Origin: an uncultured Cryomorphaceae bacterium
Lineage (GTDB): Bacteria; Bacteroidota; Bacteroidia; Flavobacteriales; Schleiferiaceae
DNA length: 64,000 nt
Assembly (NCBI GenBank): GCA_913043005.1
Contig: CAJWKU010000007.1
Coordinates: forward strand, 1-64,000
Direction: 5' to 3'
Shown here: positions 19,101-27,030 of the stretch, piece after piece
Position numbering within the stretch: the first letter of the stretch is position 1
Layout: every line of letters begins with the position of its first letter
Made by a program: the position numbers and the translations under genes
Notes under the pieces: model-generated
Databases searched by the model: none
What the model saw: only the letters and a program-made list of their open reading frames with translations
Told to the model about the DNA's origin: nothing

Positions 19101-19367
19101 GATCAAAGACTCTATATCCCTTCAGCGTTTACTCCTAATGGCGATGGGACGAATGAAGAACTTAAAATTGGAGGGAATGACTGTTTTTTAAATGATCGGT
19201 TTGTTATACTTAACTCAATTGGCAATGTTGTCTTTGAGACCTCTGAACCTTTTAAAGAGTTTTGGGATGGGAAAATTGATGGAAAGCCAGCTCAGCAAGA
19301 CACTTATGTCTATCGTTTTGAAACTGAAGATGGATGGATTTATGGATATGTCAGCTTAATCTATTAA
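16134..19367 (+). CDS. T9SS type B cargo: SBBP-repeat and PKD surface protein
   Basis: A 1077-residue exported protein. A short signal peptide (MYRVLKYLLFLSSFCLGAQ) is followed at about 20-235 by the DUF7948-type domain that starts with FIPNVGQW. SBBP beta-propeller-like repeats run from about 240 to 735; they recur as 'YIGG', 'FLGGSG' and 'FYGGSGNE' with 'D..GNIYV.G.T.S..FP' patterns. Two or more PKD domains follow (about 740-990), the clearest with FFWDFGNGQTS. The C-terminal 85 residues begin IPSAFTPNGDGTNE and are the gliding-motility-associated C-terminal (type B) sorting domain, which sends proteins through the T9SS. Likely a cell-surface structural or adhesive protein. It converges on the cysteine desulfurase gene with only 13 bases between stops. 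Confidence 0.92.
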   Translation: MYRVLKYLLFLSSFCLGAQPLFIPNVGQWKESFVAKMDLRFGAYFYEENGYRAIIYNPEELPSHDNHSPQKAVSQVEAHSFSCEYVGSNKHPKFQGIQESGVKRNYFLGSDPSRWKSEVPEYSGFQLKNIYDNIDYKIKNENGSAKSLWHIHPDGNPLDIKMTFKGLSPKINKEGQLVLLTEFGEIIETAPVAYSLPKMKRIKCSFQIDGDIVSFKLGRYNKQQSIVIDPTLVFASFSGSTSDNWGYTATYDDFGNLYGGGIVFNPGYPTTLGVLDPTYNSGTSGGGNYANMDIGLTKFSSNGVQRIYSTYIGGGLPDQAQSMIVNNAGELLIFGTTGSSDFPINGMTIAGYDKTFNGGPSYGPGSGSNLPFEFNAGIDTYVLKLNSTGTAITGGSFVGSTSNEGLNLSLAKNYGDQARGEIVVDQNDNIFVITTSGASSFPGAGSSGGQSDAVIFSMSPNLQNLRWSRFLGGSGKEAGSGIKVANNGKIYVTGATTSTNFPNTTGGKYPNFMGSIDGFITRLSASGVIEQSTYLGTNQNDQSFFIDIDKYGGIYVFGQTFGLWPVKPSSVWSTPSGGQFIQKYNSNLSNTIFSTKFGTANNSINIVPTAFNVDECLNILMSGWGGETNGGSSGAGGSTNGLFTTTDAIQKTTDGNDFYFLVMERNASAVLYASFYGGSGNEHVDGGTSRFAPDGTIYQAVCAACSNGSFPTTPGVVSPTNLSPNCNLGVIKIDFETSVTADASIDYEADVDTICDNLRVSFTNNSLNANQFFWDFGNGQTSTGKEPTVIFTKGTYTIKLVATDTVCDISDSTSLTINHDQGLFPTADYSTEYFPCDREFKVTFLNESDGSQKHEWRFIDGSIQFGDTVDFYFSKPGTFETQLIAYDTTCGTSDTIFKTVTFDPDWPGPEVSVSPDSCKDGRIRVNVEYGTDTSSYIYKWTFENGITDTGRVATYRLPASGTYSVHLDLIDTICNAVYGYDFTSTILRLDQRLYIPSAFTPNGDGTNEELKIGGNDCFLNDRFVILNSIGNVVFETSEPFKEFWDGKIDGKPAQQDTYVYRFETEDGWIYGYVSLIY

Positions 19368-19380
19368 AAACTAATTAAGC

Positions 19381-20523
19381 TCAAGCTAAACTTTGTAATT
19401 CTAATTTTATTTTTTTCAGCGTTTCAATAAAAGAATCTACCTCTTCCTTGCTGGAATATCGGGAAAAAGAAATACGAGTTCCCCCTGGAGAATTCAAAGC
19501 ATTGAGCACATGAGATCCGCCTGTGGCTCCGCTGCTGCACGCACTACCACCTGAACATTGAACTCCGTTTATATCTAATTGAAAATTGAGCATTCCATTC
19601 TTGTGAAGTTCATCATGGTAAAAGTTTAAAACGGTATAAAGACTGTTTTCTATTTCACCTGAGAGGCCATTAAATTGGACTTTGGGAAATTCAGTCTCTA
19701 GCCTGGCAATTGCATATTTCTTTACTTCAGATACTTTTAATATGTCCGCGACCATATCATCAAAACACAAGTTAAATGCTGCACCTAATCCTGCAATCCC
19801 AAGGACGTTCTCAGTACCCGCTCTATGCCCTCTTTCTTGAGCACCACCCAAAATAAAAGGCTTGCAGGTCAATCCCTGCCTAACAAATGCAAAGCCAACT
19901 CCCTTGGGACCATGAAATTTATGACCACTACATGCAGCAAAATCAACTTTAATTTTAGATAAATCTAATGGGAGATGAGCCATTGTCTGGACCGTATCAC
20001 TGTGAAGATAAGCGCCATGTTTTTTGCATAAATCTGATAAACTTTGTAAGTCAATGAGATTTCCAATTTCATTATTGGCATGCATCAAGGAAACCATTAT
20101 GTTTTCTCCTGTCTTTGACTCCAACTCTTTAGTTAACCATCCAAAATCGTGAACTCCTTTATTATCGTGAGGTATATAATGAACCTCACATAATTTATTT
20201 GACTCAATATATTCTGCGACATGAGTAACCGCATGATGCTCAATTTTAGATGTATACAAATGTTTAACATCACAGTTCTTAATACCAGAAATGAGAGCCC
20301 AATTATCTGCCTCAGTGCCGCCGCAGGTGAAAATTATTTCTGATGGCTTACAGTTCAGTCTGGAGGCGATGTCTTTGCGAACAGTTTCAATTATGGCTTT
20401 TGCTTTTCGTCCCTCACCATGGGTGCTACTTGGGTTACCGAAATTTTCCATGGCCTTAATCATCGCCGATTTGGCCTCTCCAGATAATGGCGTTGTTGCA
20501 GCGTTGTCGAAGTATATGCTCAT
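19381..20523 (-). CDS. Cysteine desulfurase (NifS/IscS family)
   Basis: A 380-residue PLP-dependent class V aminotransferase-fold enzyme. The N-terminus YFDNAATTPLS is the family opening, the PLP lysine is K202 in CSGHKFHGPKG, and the persulfide-forming cysteine is C329 in SGGSACSSGA. It releases sulfur from cysteine for Fe-S cluster assembly, tRNA thiolation or related pathways. The active-site loop (ACSSG) is of the group I, IscS/NifS kind rather than the SufS kind, but no iscU or other cluster-assembly gene is nearby, so I leave the symbol blank. A candidate -7 box TACTTTTG lies about 20 bases before the ATG, so it is probably transcribed on its own rather than only from the glmM promoter. 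Confidence 0.92.
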   Translation of the reverse strand: MSIYFDNAATTPLSGEAKSAMIKAMENFGNPSSTHGEGRKAKAIIETVRKDIASRLNCKPSEIIFTCGGTEADNWALISGIKNCDVKHLYTSKIEHHAVTHVAEYIESNKLCEVHYIPHDNKGVHDFGWLTKELESKTGENIMVSLMHANNEIGNLIDLQSLSDLCKKHGAYLHSDTVQTMAHLPLDLSKIKVDFAACSGHKFHGPKGVGFAFVRQGLTCKPFILGGAQERGHRAGTENVLGIAGLGAAFNLCFDDMVADILKVSEVKKYAIARLETEFPKVQFNGLSGEIENSLYTVLNFYHDELHKNGMLNFQLDINGVQCSGGSACSSGATGGSHVLNALNSPGGTRISFSRYSSKEEVDSFIETLKKIKLELQSLA

Positions 20524-20543
20524 AAAATTAAAAATAGGATTAT

Positions 20544-20551
20544 CAAAAGTA
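20544..20551 (-). promoter_or_regulatory. Candidate -7 box for cysteine desulfurase
   Basis: TACTTTTG on the minus strand fits TAnnTTTG and lies 20 bases before the ATG at 20523, in the 58-base gap after glmM. I see no convincing TTG at -33 spacing. Confidence 0.4.
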
Positions 20552-20581
20552 AAATATACTCTGTAGATTTTTAAATTAAAA

Positions 20582-21994
20582 TTATTGACCCAGGTTACTT
20601 AACTGATTTACAAATCTTGAAGCTAGGGCCTCAGCTTCCCCGATGCTCTTGGCCTCAGTATAAATTCTAACAATTGGCTCGGTATTGGACTTTCGCATAT
20701 GAACCCAACTTTCCTTAAAGTCTATTTTAACCCCATCTATCCGGCTCACCTTTTCATTTTCAAATTGACTTGCTACTTGATTCATTAATTTTTCTAAATC
20801 CACTGATGAAGAAAGAGCAATTTTTTCTTTTGCCATAAAGTAATTTGGATATGATGAACGCAAAGCAGATACTGTTAATCCTTCATTTAAACTCTTCAAC
20901 TTGGCCAAATGCGTAAGAAATAATGCTATACCCACTAATGAATCTCGCCCGTAATGAAGGGGTGAATATATTATTCCACCGTTACCCTCTCCACCGATAA
21001 TAGCACCACATTCTTTCATTTTTTCAACTACGTTCACCTCTCCTACTGCAGAAGCGAAATACTTTGAATTATGTCTAATTGCAACATCATTTAAAGCTCT
21101 AGAGCTCGAAAGATTACTAACACAATTACCATTAGATTTTGATAAAAGATAATCAGCAACAGCAACAAGGGTATACTCTTCTCCAAAAAGCTCCCCATCT
21201 TCTGATACAAATACCAAGCGATCAACATCAGGATCAACGACAACACCTAGATCACAATTTGACGTAGCGACCAAATTGCATATATCATCAAGATGTTTTC
21301 TCAAAGGTTCTGGGTTATGAGGGAATTTGCCGTTAGGCTCGCAATATAAAAGTTCTTGATTTTCAACACCAAGAGCTTCTAATAAAACAGGCACAGATAT
21401 TCCACCAGTGGAGTTGACGGCATCCACAGCTACCTTAAAATTTGCATTTCGAATCGCTTCAACATCAACATCATCGAGATTAAGAATGGCGTCAATGTGC
21501 TCTTCAATACCACTATCAAAAGGCATTATTTTACCAATTTGGTGCACATCTAAGAAATCAAACTCTCTTGAATTTGAATAAGCTAATATTTTCTCACCAT
21601 CACTTGCCGAAAGGAATTCACCTTTTGAATTCAATAATTTCAAAGCATTCCATTCAACTGGATTGTGTGAGGCTGTAATTACAATTCCACCATCACAGCT
21701 TTTCATTGAAACCATCATTTCCACTGTAGGGGTTGTCGACAAACCTAAATCTAGAACATCAATACCCATGGAAATCATAACAGAAGAGACCAAATTTTGC
21801 ACTAACAAGCCCGAGGGTCGAGCATCCCGACCAATAGCAATTTTAAGATGACTTTTCTTAGATTTTTTGTTTTGATCTTTTAGCCATGCACCATAAGCAC
21901 AACTAAAAGAAACAACATCAATTGGTGTTAAATTCTCTCCAGGCTTACCACCTATAGTTCCTCGAATTCCAGAAATTGAAGTAATTAATGGCAT
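20582..21994 (-). CDS. glmM: Phosphoglucosamine mutase-type phosphohexomutase
   Basis: A 470-residue alpha-D-phosphohexomutase. The start chosen is the ATG at 21994, giving MPLITSISGIRGT, the family's normal N-terminus. A longer frame reaches 22087, but its extra 31 residues are hydrophobic without counterpart, and a candidate promoter box lies inside that stretch. The phosphoserine loop is TASHNPVEWNALK with S109, the metal-binding loop is DPDVDRLVF, the sugar-binding loop is GGEGNGG, and the phosphate-binding loop near the C-terminus reads KSNTEPIVRIY. GlmM converts glucosamine-6-phosphate to glucosamine-1-phosphate for UDP-GlcNAc. Phosphomannomutase activity cannot be excluded by motif, but the GEGNGG loop and length favour GlmM. 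Confidence 0.8.
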   Translation of the reverse strand: MPLITSISGIRGTIGGKPGENLTPIDVVSFSCAYGAWLKDQNKKSKKSHLKIAIGRDARPSGLLVQNLVSSVMISMGIDVLDLGLSTTPTVEMMVSMKSCDGGIVITASHNPVEWNALKLLNSKGEFLSASDGEKILAYSNSREFDFLDVHQIGKIMPFDSGIEEHIDAILNLDDVDVEAIRNANFKVAVDAVNSTGGISVPVLLEALGVENQELLYCEPNGKFPHNPEPLRKHLDDICNLVATSNCDLGVVVDPDVDRLVFVSEDGELFGEEYTLVAVADYLLSKSNGNCVSNLSSSRALNDVAIRHNSKYFASAVGEVNVVEKMKECGAIIGGEGNGGIIYSPLHYGRDSLVGIALFLTHLAKLKSLNEGLTVSALRSSYPNYFMAKEKIALSSSVDLEKLMNQVASQFENEKVSRIDGVKIDFKESWVHMRKSNTEPIVRIYTEAKSIGEAEALASRFVNQLSNLGQ

Positions 21995-22018
21995 ATGGCC
22001 TTGTTTTTGATTTAAGGA

Positions 22019-22026
22019 CAAAATTA
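22019..22026 (-). promoter_or_regulatory. Candidate -7 box for glmM
   Basis: TAATTTTG on the minus strand fits TAnnTTTG and lies 25 bases before the ATG at 21994. It supports that start over the longer frame, which would place this box inside coding sequence. Confidence 0.4.
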
Positions 22027-22146
22027 GTTCATAATTGAAGCACAGAAAATTAGAGCAAATAAATGTTAAAAAGTGTTGGAAAACCAATGGATTTTGAGTG
22101 CGAATAAAAGAAAGATTCTAACTAGCTTGGAGTTGTAATTATATCT

Positions 22147-23514
22147 ATGGGAAATTTAGAATCTGATCACTTAATCCTGAAATTTGAAAAAGCGCTTAAA
22201 GAAAAGTTTTCACTTTTTTTTGATGTTGATGAATTTGAGCAAATCGCAGACTACTATTTAGAGACTGGTCAGTTGCATCATGCCCTTATCGCAATTGATA
22301 TGGGTGGAGAACAACATCCGCATGCAACAACTTTTGCCGTTAAAAGAGCTCGGTATTTTGTAGCAGCCCATCAACTTGACCAAGCAGAAGAAGCTATTGA
22401 GTCGGCAGAAAGTATTGCTCCTAACCATCCAGATTTAGATTGGGCAAGGGGTCAACTATTTATGCGACAAGGCAAGCACCAAGAGGCGATAAAAGCACTA
22501 AAACATGCCTTGCAAAACAGTGAAGACCAGTTCCCTATTCAAGGCCACTTAGCAAGCTTATATACTGCTATTGGCGAATTTAATCATGCGATAAAAGTTT
22601 TAAAAGCAATGCTTCGAGAGGAGCCTAAAGATGATCATCTGTTGTACATGTTGGCAGCCAATTTTGATATGGATAACAAAGATGAAAAATCAATTGAATG
22701 GTTTCGTACATATCTTGAACAATATCCCTACAGTGAAACTGCCTGGTACCATTTGGGAGCAGCACTTTTTAGGCTAGAAAAATTTAATAAAGCTTTGGAA
22801 GCATTTGAATACGCACTATTGATTGATGAAAACTTTACCGCTGCTCATTTTGATACAGGTAGAATTTTGGAAGAACTAAGGCAGTATCCTGAGGCTATCC
22901 AGTCATACAAGAGTGCTCTAGAGTCAGAAAATAACGGTTACACATTTTACCGATTGGGAATATGCTATCAATTAAATGGTCAAATACCGGAAGCTACAGA
23001 GGCCTTAAAACTTGCTGTAAAACAAGATGAAGATCTGGATGAAGCATGGATTGAATTGGCCATAATCTATGGAGAAGGTCAACGACTATTTGAAGCCATT
23101 GAGCATGTAAAAAAAGCTCTCTCTCTAGATCCCGAAAACCCGGATTACTATCTCATTGCATATGATTTGTATCATAAACTGGGATTGTTTATCGAAGCGG
23201 AGAAAATGCTTAAAATGGTCTTAAAATCGCTGAAAACAGAAGAACCCATGGGGTTATTTGAATACATCAAAACTTTGCAAAAAATAAATCAAAACTCTGC
23301 GGCAAAAGAAGTCATAAAAATGGGTTTAGAACGTTATCCTGAAAGCGTAGATATGCATGCTATCGAGTGTGGATTTATAATGGGACTGGAAAATGAAAAC
23401 ATATTGGCAAAAAAGCTTATTTCTAATGGTCAATTAGAATATGCAGAAGTATTTAAAGAAACCTTAATTGGATATTACCCAGGATTAGAAACTGACCCTC
23501 GATTAATGCATTAA
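22147..23514 (+). CDS. Tetratricopeptide-repeat protein
   Basis: A 455-residue soluble protein made almost wholly of TPR helices. Repeats are recognisable by the A.Y.LG....A...F..AL pattern, for example AWYHLGAALFRLEKFNKALEAF-type units starting near residue 195 and again near 230, 265 and 300. No signal peptide or enzyme domain is seen, so it probably acts in the cytoplasm as a scaffold for protein contacts. It is the first gene of a plus-strand run; its stop and the next start share a base (TAATG), so it is translationally coupled to the DUF368 gene. The partner proteins are unknown. Confidence 0.85.
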   Translation: MGNLESDHLILKFEKALKEKFSLFFDVDEFEQIADYYLETGQLHHALIAIDMGGEQHPHATTFAVKRARYFVAAHQLDQAEEAIESAESIAPNHPDLDWARGQLFMRQGKHQEAIKALKHALQNSEDQFPIQGHLASLYTAIGEFNHAIKVLKAMLREEPKDDHLLYMLAANFDMDNKDEKSIEWFRTYLEQYPYSETAWYHLGAALFRLEKFNKALEAFEYALLIDENFTAAHFDTGRILEELRQYPEAIQSYKSALESENNGYTFYRLGICYQLNGQIPEATEALKLAVKQDEDLDEAWIELAIIYGEGQRLFEAIEHVKKALSLDPENPDYYLIAYDLYHKLGLFIEAEKMLKMVLKSLKTEEPMGLFEYIKTLQKINQNSAAKEVIKMGLERYPESVDMHAIECGFIMGLENENILAKKLISNGQLEYAEVFKETLIGYYPGLETDPRLMH

Positions 23515-24434
23515 TGATGAATGAAAAACCCATTAGTGAAATTCATGAGGGCCCGAAGTCATACTTACTTGTTTTTCTAAAAGGATTAGCCATGGGCGCT
23601 GCAGATGTTGTTCCCGGGGTTTCTGGCGGGACCATAGCCTTTATTACAGGTATTTACAAAAGGCTCCTCAACGCAATTAATTCGATAGATATAGACTTAT
23701 TCAAGTCCTTAATGAAATCAGGAATAAGTCCAGCATGGACGAGGGTTGATGGTAATTTTTTACTGGTGCTTTTTTCAGGAATACTTGTGTCAATCTTAAG
23801 TTTATCAAAACTGGTTTTATGGGGGTTAAAAAACTATAATGAGATTGTTTGGAGTTTCTTTTTTGGACTCATACTAGCCAGTATTCCTTTGATTTTCTCC
23901 AACTTAATTAAAAATATTCACTGGAGTAAATGGTTACTGTACTGCTTAATCGGAATATTTATGGGTTCTGTAGTAACCTTTTTACCCTTGGTCAAACCAG
24001 AGTTAACATTGTGGTATGTATTCCTTTCAGGATTTATCGCAATATGCGCAATGATTTTACCAGGAATCAGCGGCTCTTTTATCCTTATTCTATTGGGGTC
24101 TTATGAAGGCATTTTAGATGGTTTGAATAGTGCAAACTGGTCACTCATTATAGTATTTATTGCAGGAGCAGTATTAGGTTTAATATCATTTGGAAGAAGC
24201 CTTAGATATTTATTTGAGAAAATCCCAAATATCATGACAGCATTAATGGGAGGCTTCATCATTGGGTCCTTAGTGAAAATTTATCCCTTTAAAATTATAA
24301 GTTCAAATGGAATTGAATATCCCAGACTCATAAGTTTTGAAGATCCTATTTTATTCTGCTCATTATCCTTTCTCTTGGGACTTGTGTTCATTTCTGGATT
24401 GAACTTAGTGGGAAAGAAAAAATCTAATTCATAA
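23514..24434 (+). CDS. DUF368 / PopT-like undecaprenyl-phosphate carrier
   Basis: A 306-residue polytopic membrane protein. It shows the DUF368 hallmark of two related re-entrant motifs: AADVVPGVSGGTIAF (residues about 29-43) and MILPGISGSFILIL (about 180-193). Recent work on this family (PopT) shows it recycles undecaprenyl phosphate across the cytoplasmic membrane, the carrier used for peptidoglycan and surface polysaccharide. That role would serve the sugar transferase, flippase and MltG encoded elsewhere in this window. Either of two adjacent ATGs (23514, 23517) could be used; the first overlaps the TPR gene stop by one base. The family call is from the motifs; the substrate is from family knowledge. 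Confidence 0.88.
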   Translation: MMNEKPISEIHEGPKSYLLVFLKGLAMGAADVVPGVSGGTIAFITGIYKRLLNAINSIDIDLFKSLMKSGISPAWTRVDGNFLLVLFSGILVSILSLSKLVLWGLKNYNEIVWSFFFGLILASIPLIFSNLIKNIHWSKWLLYCLIGIFMGSVVTFLPLVKPELTLWYVFLSGFIAICAMILPGISGSFILILLGSYEGILDGLNSANWSLIIVFIAGAVLGLISFGRSLRYLFEKIPNIMTALMGGFIIGSLVKIYPFKIISSNGIEYPRLISFEDPILFCSLSFLLGLVFISGLNLVGKKKSNS

Positions 24435-24447
24435 CATTTCTCTAAAG

Positions 24448-25209
24448 ATGAGTTACAATTTCGCTGTTATTGGTGACCCAATTGATAAATCCCGATCCCC
24501 TTCGTTATTTCGAAAAATATGGAGCAATAATCCATTGAACAGCACACTAAATTATTCTTCCATAAATATTGATGAATCTCAACTTGAAGAGTTTTTGGCA
24601 ACAACTGACTTGGATGGATTCAATGTTACTGCGCCACTTAAAGAAGCCATAATTCCACATCTCTCCAGATTGACTCCAATCGCTAAAAATATAAAAGCAG
24701 TCAACACGGTAGTTAAAGTAAATAAACTATGGAATGGTCATAATACCGATGGAGAAGGTTTTTGGAAAATGTGTAAGGATCATTTACCAACGCCTACAAA
24801 AAGCTCAGATATATGTATTTTGGGGAATGGCGGTGCTGCGAGAGCCATTGTTTACATTTTAAATAGTTTGGGTTACCGAGGTCTTATTCTATGTAGAAGA
24901 GCAAAAGGAAATTTTGATTGGCCAGAAGTTGAATTTGCTTCAATTAAAGAGTTAAAAGCATCTGCAGTAATTCAATGCACAACATTAGGAATGATCCCCC
25001 ATATTGATAGCAGCCCGCCCCTACCAATATGGCTTGGCGAGAATAAGCCCGTTGCTTTTGATTTAATCTATGAACCTGCCGAAACTAAATTCTTAAAAGA
25101 GATGGAATTTCAAGGCTGTAAAACTATCGGAGGATCACAAATGTTAATATTTCAAGCAAAAAAAACTTGGGAGTATTGGGTAGATGTGCTCAATATTCCT
25201 CAAATTTGA
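24448..25209 (+). CDS. aroE: Shikimate dehydrogenase
   Basis: A 253-residue enzyme of the shikimate pathway, reducing 3-dehydroshikimate to shikimate with NADPH. The substrate-binding SRSPSLF is near residue 15 and NVTAPLKE near 60 (normally NVTxPxK, with the catalytic lysine). NGHNTDGEGF carries the conserved aspartate, and ILGNGGAARAIV is the nucleotide-binding loop. The C-terminal segment GGSQMLIFQAKKTWEYW is the usual end. It sits in the plus-strand run 13 bases after the DUF368 gene and 27 bases before the DUF349 gene, with no aromatic-pathway neighbours. Confidence 0.95.
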   Translation: MSYNFAVIGDPIDKSRSPSLFRKIWSNNPLNSTLNYSSINIDESQLEEFLATTDLDGFNVTAPLKEAIIPHLSRLTPIAKNIKAVNTVVKVNKLWNGHNTDGEGFWKMCKDHLPTPTKSSDICILGNGGAARAIVYILNSLGYRGLILCRRAKGNFDWPEVEFASIKELKASAVIQCTTLGMIPHIDSSPPLPIWLGENKPVAFDLIYEPAETKFLKEMEFQGCKTIGGSQMLIFQAKKTWEYWVDVLNIPQI

Positions 25210-25236
25210 AGGGAAATTCATTTAATACTACCAGCC

Positions 25237-27027
25237 ATGGCTGAGAAAGACTTACTTCCCGAAGAAGGGAATACGATTGCAAAAAGCGCGAAAAAGATTG
25301 AATCCAATGACAACAACAAGGATTCAAAAGAAAAAAATGAGCTCAAATCTAATGAGCAGAAAAAGAAAAATCCAAAAACCAAAAAAGTAACCAAGCCCAA
25401 TAAAGAAACTCCAGAAACTGCAAATTCAGATTTAGCTATTTCGGAACCCATTTTGGAGGCTGTAGAGGAAAAAAATAAAGAAGAGAAAGAAGAACACGAG
25501 GATCATACTGCTGATTATAATGAAAAATCAGATGAAGAACTTTTAATAGAGGTTCAAAGAATTTTAAAGGATATTCCTATTAAAAGCGCCAGAATACCCA
25601 TTCTTGCAATAAAGTCAGTTCTATCCCCTAGATGGGACAACGAAAGATCTGAGGCTCAAGAGAAGTATATCGAAAGTGGAGGGAATATCATTGATTTTCA
25701 TTTTGAGCAAAAAAATAAAGAGGACTTTTACCAAGTCTTTAATGAATTCAAAAAATTATATTCTGAATATCGCAATCAGCTCCAAGGTAAGATGGTGATT
25801 AATCTTGAACTGAAGAAAAACTTACTTTCAGAGATAAAAAAATTGGCAGAAAGTGATGATTTGCCTACCGGTCAGACATACAAGGAATTTAAACGCATTA
25901 ATGACAAATGGAAAGAAATAGGTCATGTGCCAAATGATGCGACCAGAGACCTATATGCATCTTATCGATTTTTTGTAGATCGATTCTATGATAATCTCAG
26001 ACTATCACATGATTTACGGGATTTGGATCATAAGCACAACAAGGAAGTTAAATTAAACCTAATTGCAGAGATTAAATCTCTAGCAGAAAAAGACTGGACT
26101 GCTGCATTAGGTAAAGAATTACAGAGATTACATGCCTCGTGGAAAGAAGTAGGCCCCGTTTCCCTTGAAGAAAAAGAGACCTTATGGAATTCCTTCCAAG
26201 AAGGCTCAAATATTTTACATGAAAAGCGTAGGCTAAAACAAGAAGCTGCCACAGCTAATAATAAAGAAAGATTAAGCTTAAAAGAAAAAATAGTAGAAGA
26301 ATTAGAAAACCTAGCAGCTGGCGAATGTAGCGACCATAAGCAATGGCAAAACTCTACAGATAAAGCCAAAGAACTTAGGGAGTCAATGTCGAAAATAGGA
26401 AGAACATTTAGTACTGCAAGTGATCTGCTTTGGGACCGATTTAAAAAATCTGAGAAACTATTTTTTAAAAATAGAAATCAATTCTATAAAGGGAAAAAAG
26501 CAGCACTAAAAGTTGCTCTTGAGGACAAGTATCAATTAGTTGCAAAAGCAGAAGAGCTCTCTATCCGAACAGATTGGGCCGTTGCGGTAAAAGAGGTTAA
26601 AAAACTGCAAGAGGATTGGAAAAAAACAGGATTTGTCCCCCGAAAAGACTCAGATAAAGTATGGATCAAATTCAAATCTGCCTGTAATAAATTCTTTGAA
26701 TCAATGCGATCCGCTAATGGCGAAATGCGCGTTGCTCAGAGAGCTGAAAACAACCGCAATAATAAACTTTCTAATGCTCTCTCTAATTTGGAAAAAGCTA
26801 AAAAAGATCTTTCTCAATTAGAAAACAATATGGGATTTTTTCAATTTGCAAATGCAGACAGTCCAATAGTAAAAGATGCTCAGAAAAAAGTTGATGAAGC
26901 GAAAAAAATTGTCGAGAAAGCTGAAAAACATTTGAAAGAAATAAGAGTTGCGCAAAGAAAAGAAGACAACGATAAATCAATCGCTGAAAAACCTTCAGAA
27001 ATTGAAGAAAATAGCAACGAAGAATAA
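25237..27027 (+). CDS. DUF349-repeat protein
   Basis: A 596-residue, highly charged helical protein. Residues 1-105 are lysine/glutamate-rich and low in complexity. From about 110 on, several DUF349 three-helix units follow, recognisable by 'W...G.VP......LW..F' repeats such as KWKEIGHVPNDATRDLY, SWKEVGPVSLEEKETLW and DWKKTGFVPRKDSDKVW. The C-terminal 90 residues are a predicted coiled coil. DUF349 proteins are widespread in Bacteroidota and of unclear function. It lies in the same plus-strand run as aroE and uvrB, with three bases between its stop and the uvrB start. It has no signal peptide and is probably cytoplasmic. Confidence 0.88.
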   Translation: MAEKDLLPEEGNTIAKSAKKIESNDNNKDSKEKNELKSNEQKKKNPKTKKVTKPNKETPETANSDLAISEPILEAVEEKNKEEKEEHEDHTADYNEKSDEELLIEVQRILKDIPIKSARIPILAIKSVLSPRWDNERSEAQEKYIESGGNIIDFHFEQKNKEDFYQVFNEFKKLYSEYRNQLQGKMVINLELKKNLLSEIKKLAESDDLPTGQTYKEFKRINDKWKEIGHVPNDATRDLYASYRFFVDRFYDNLRLSHDLRDLDHKHNKEVKLNLIAEIKSLAEKDWTAALGKELQRLHASWKEVGPVSLEEKETLWNSFQEGSNILHEKRRLKQEAATANNKERLSLKEKIVEELENLAAGECSDHKQWQNSTDKAKELRESMSKIGRTFSTASDLLWDRFKKSEKLFFKNRNQFYKGKKAALKVALEDKYQLVAKAEELSIRTDWAVAVKEVKKLQEDWKKTGFVPRKDSDKVWIKFKSACNKFFESMRSANGEMRVAQRAENNRNNKLSNALSNLEKAKKDLSQLENNMGFFQFANADSPIVKDAQKKVDEAKKIVEKAEKHLKEIRVAQRKEDNDKSIAEKPSEIEENSNEE

Positions 27028-27030
27028 AAC

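Noticed and set aside
21995-22087. Longer N-terminus for the GlmM-type protein
   Set aside because: The extra 31 residues have no family counterpart and overlap a candidate promoter box; the ATG at 21994 gives the standard start.
25218-25451. Small minus-strand membrane protein over the DUF349 gene start
   Set aside because: It is the mirror of the lysine/glutamate-rich N-terminus, which reads as leucine/phenylalanine on the other strand.
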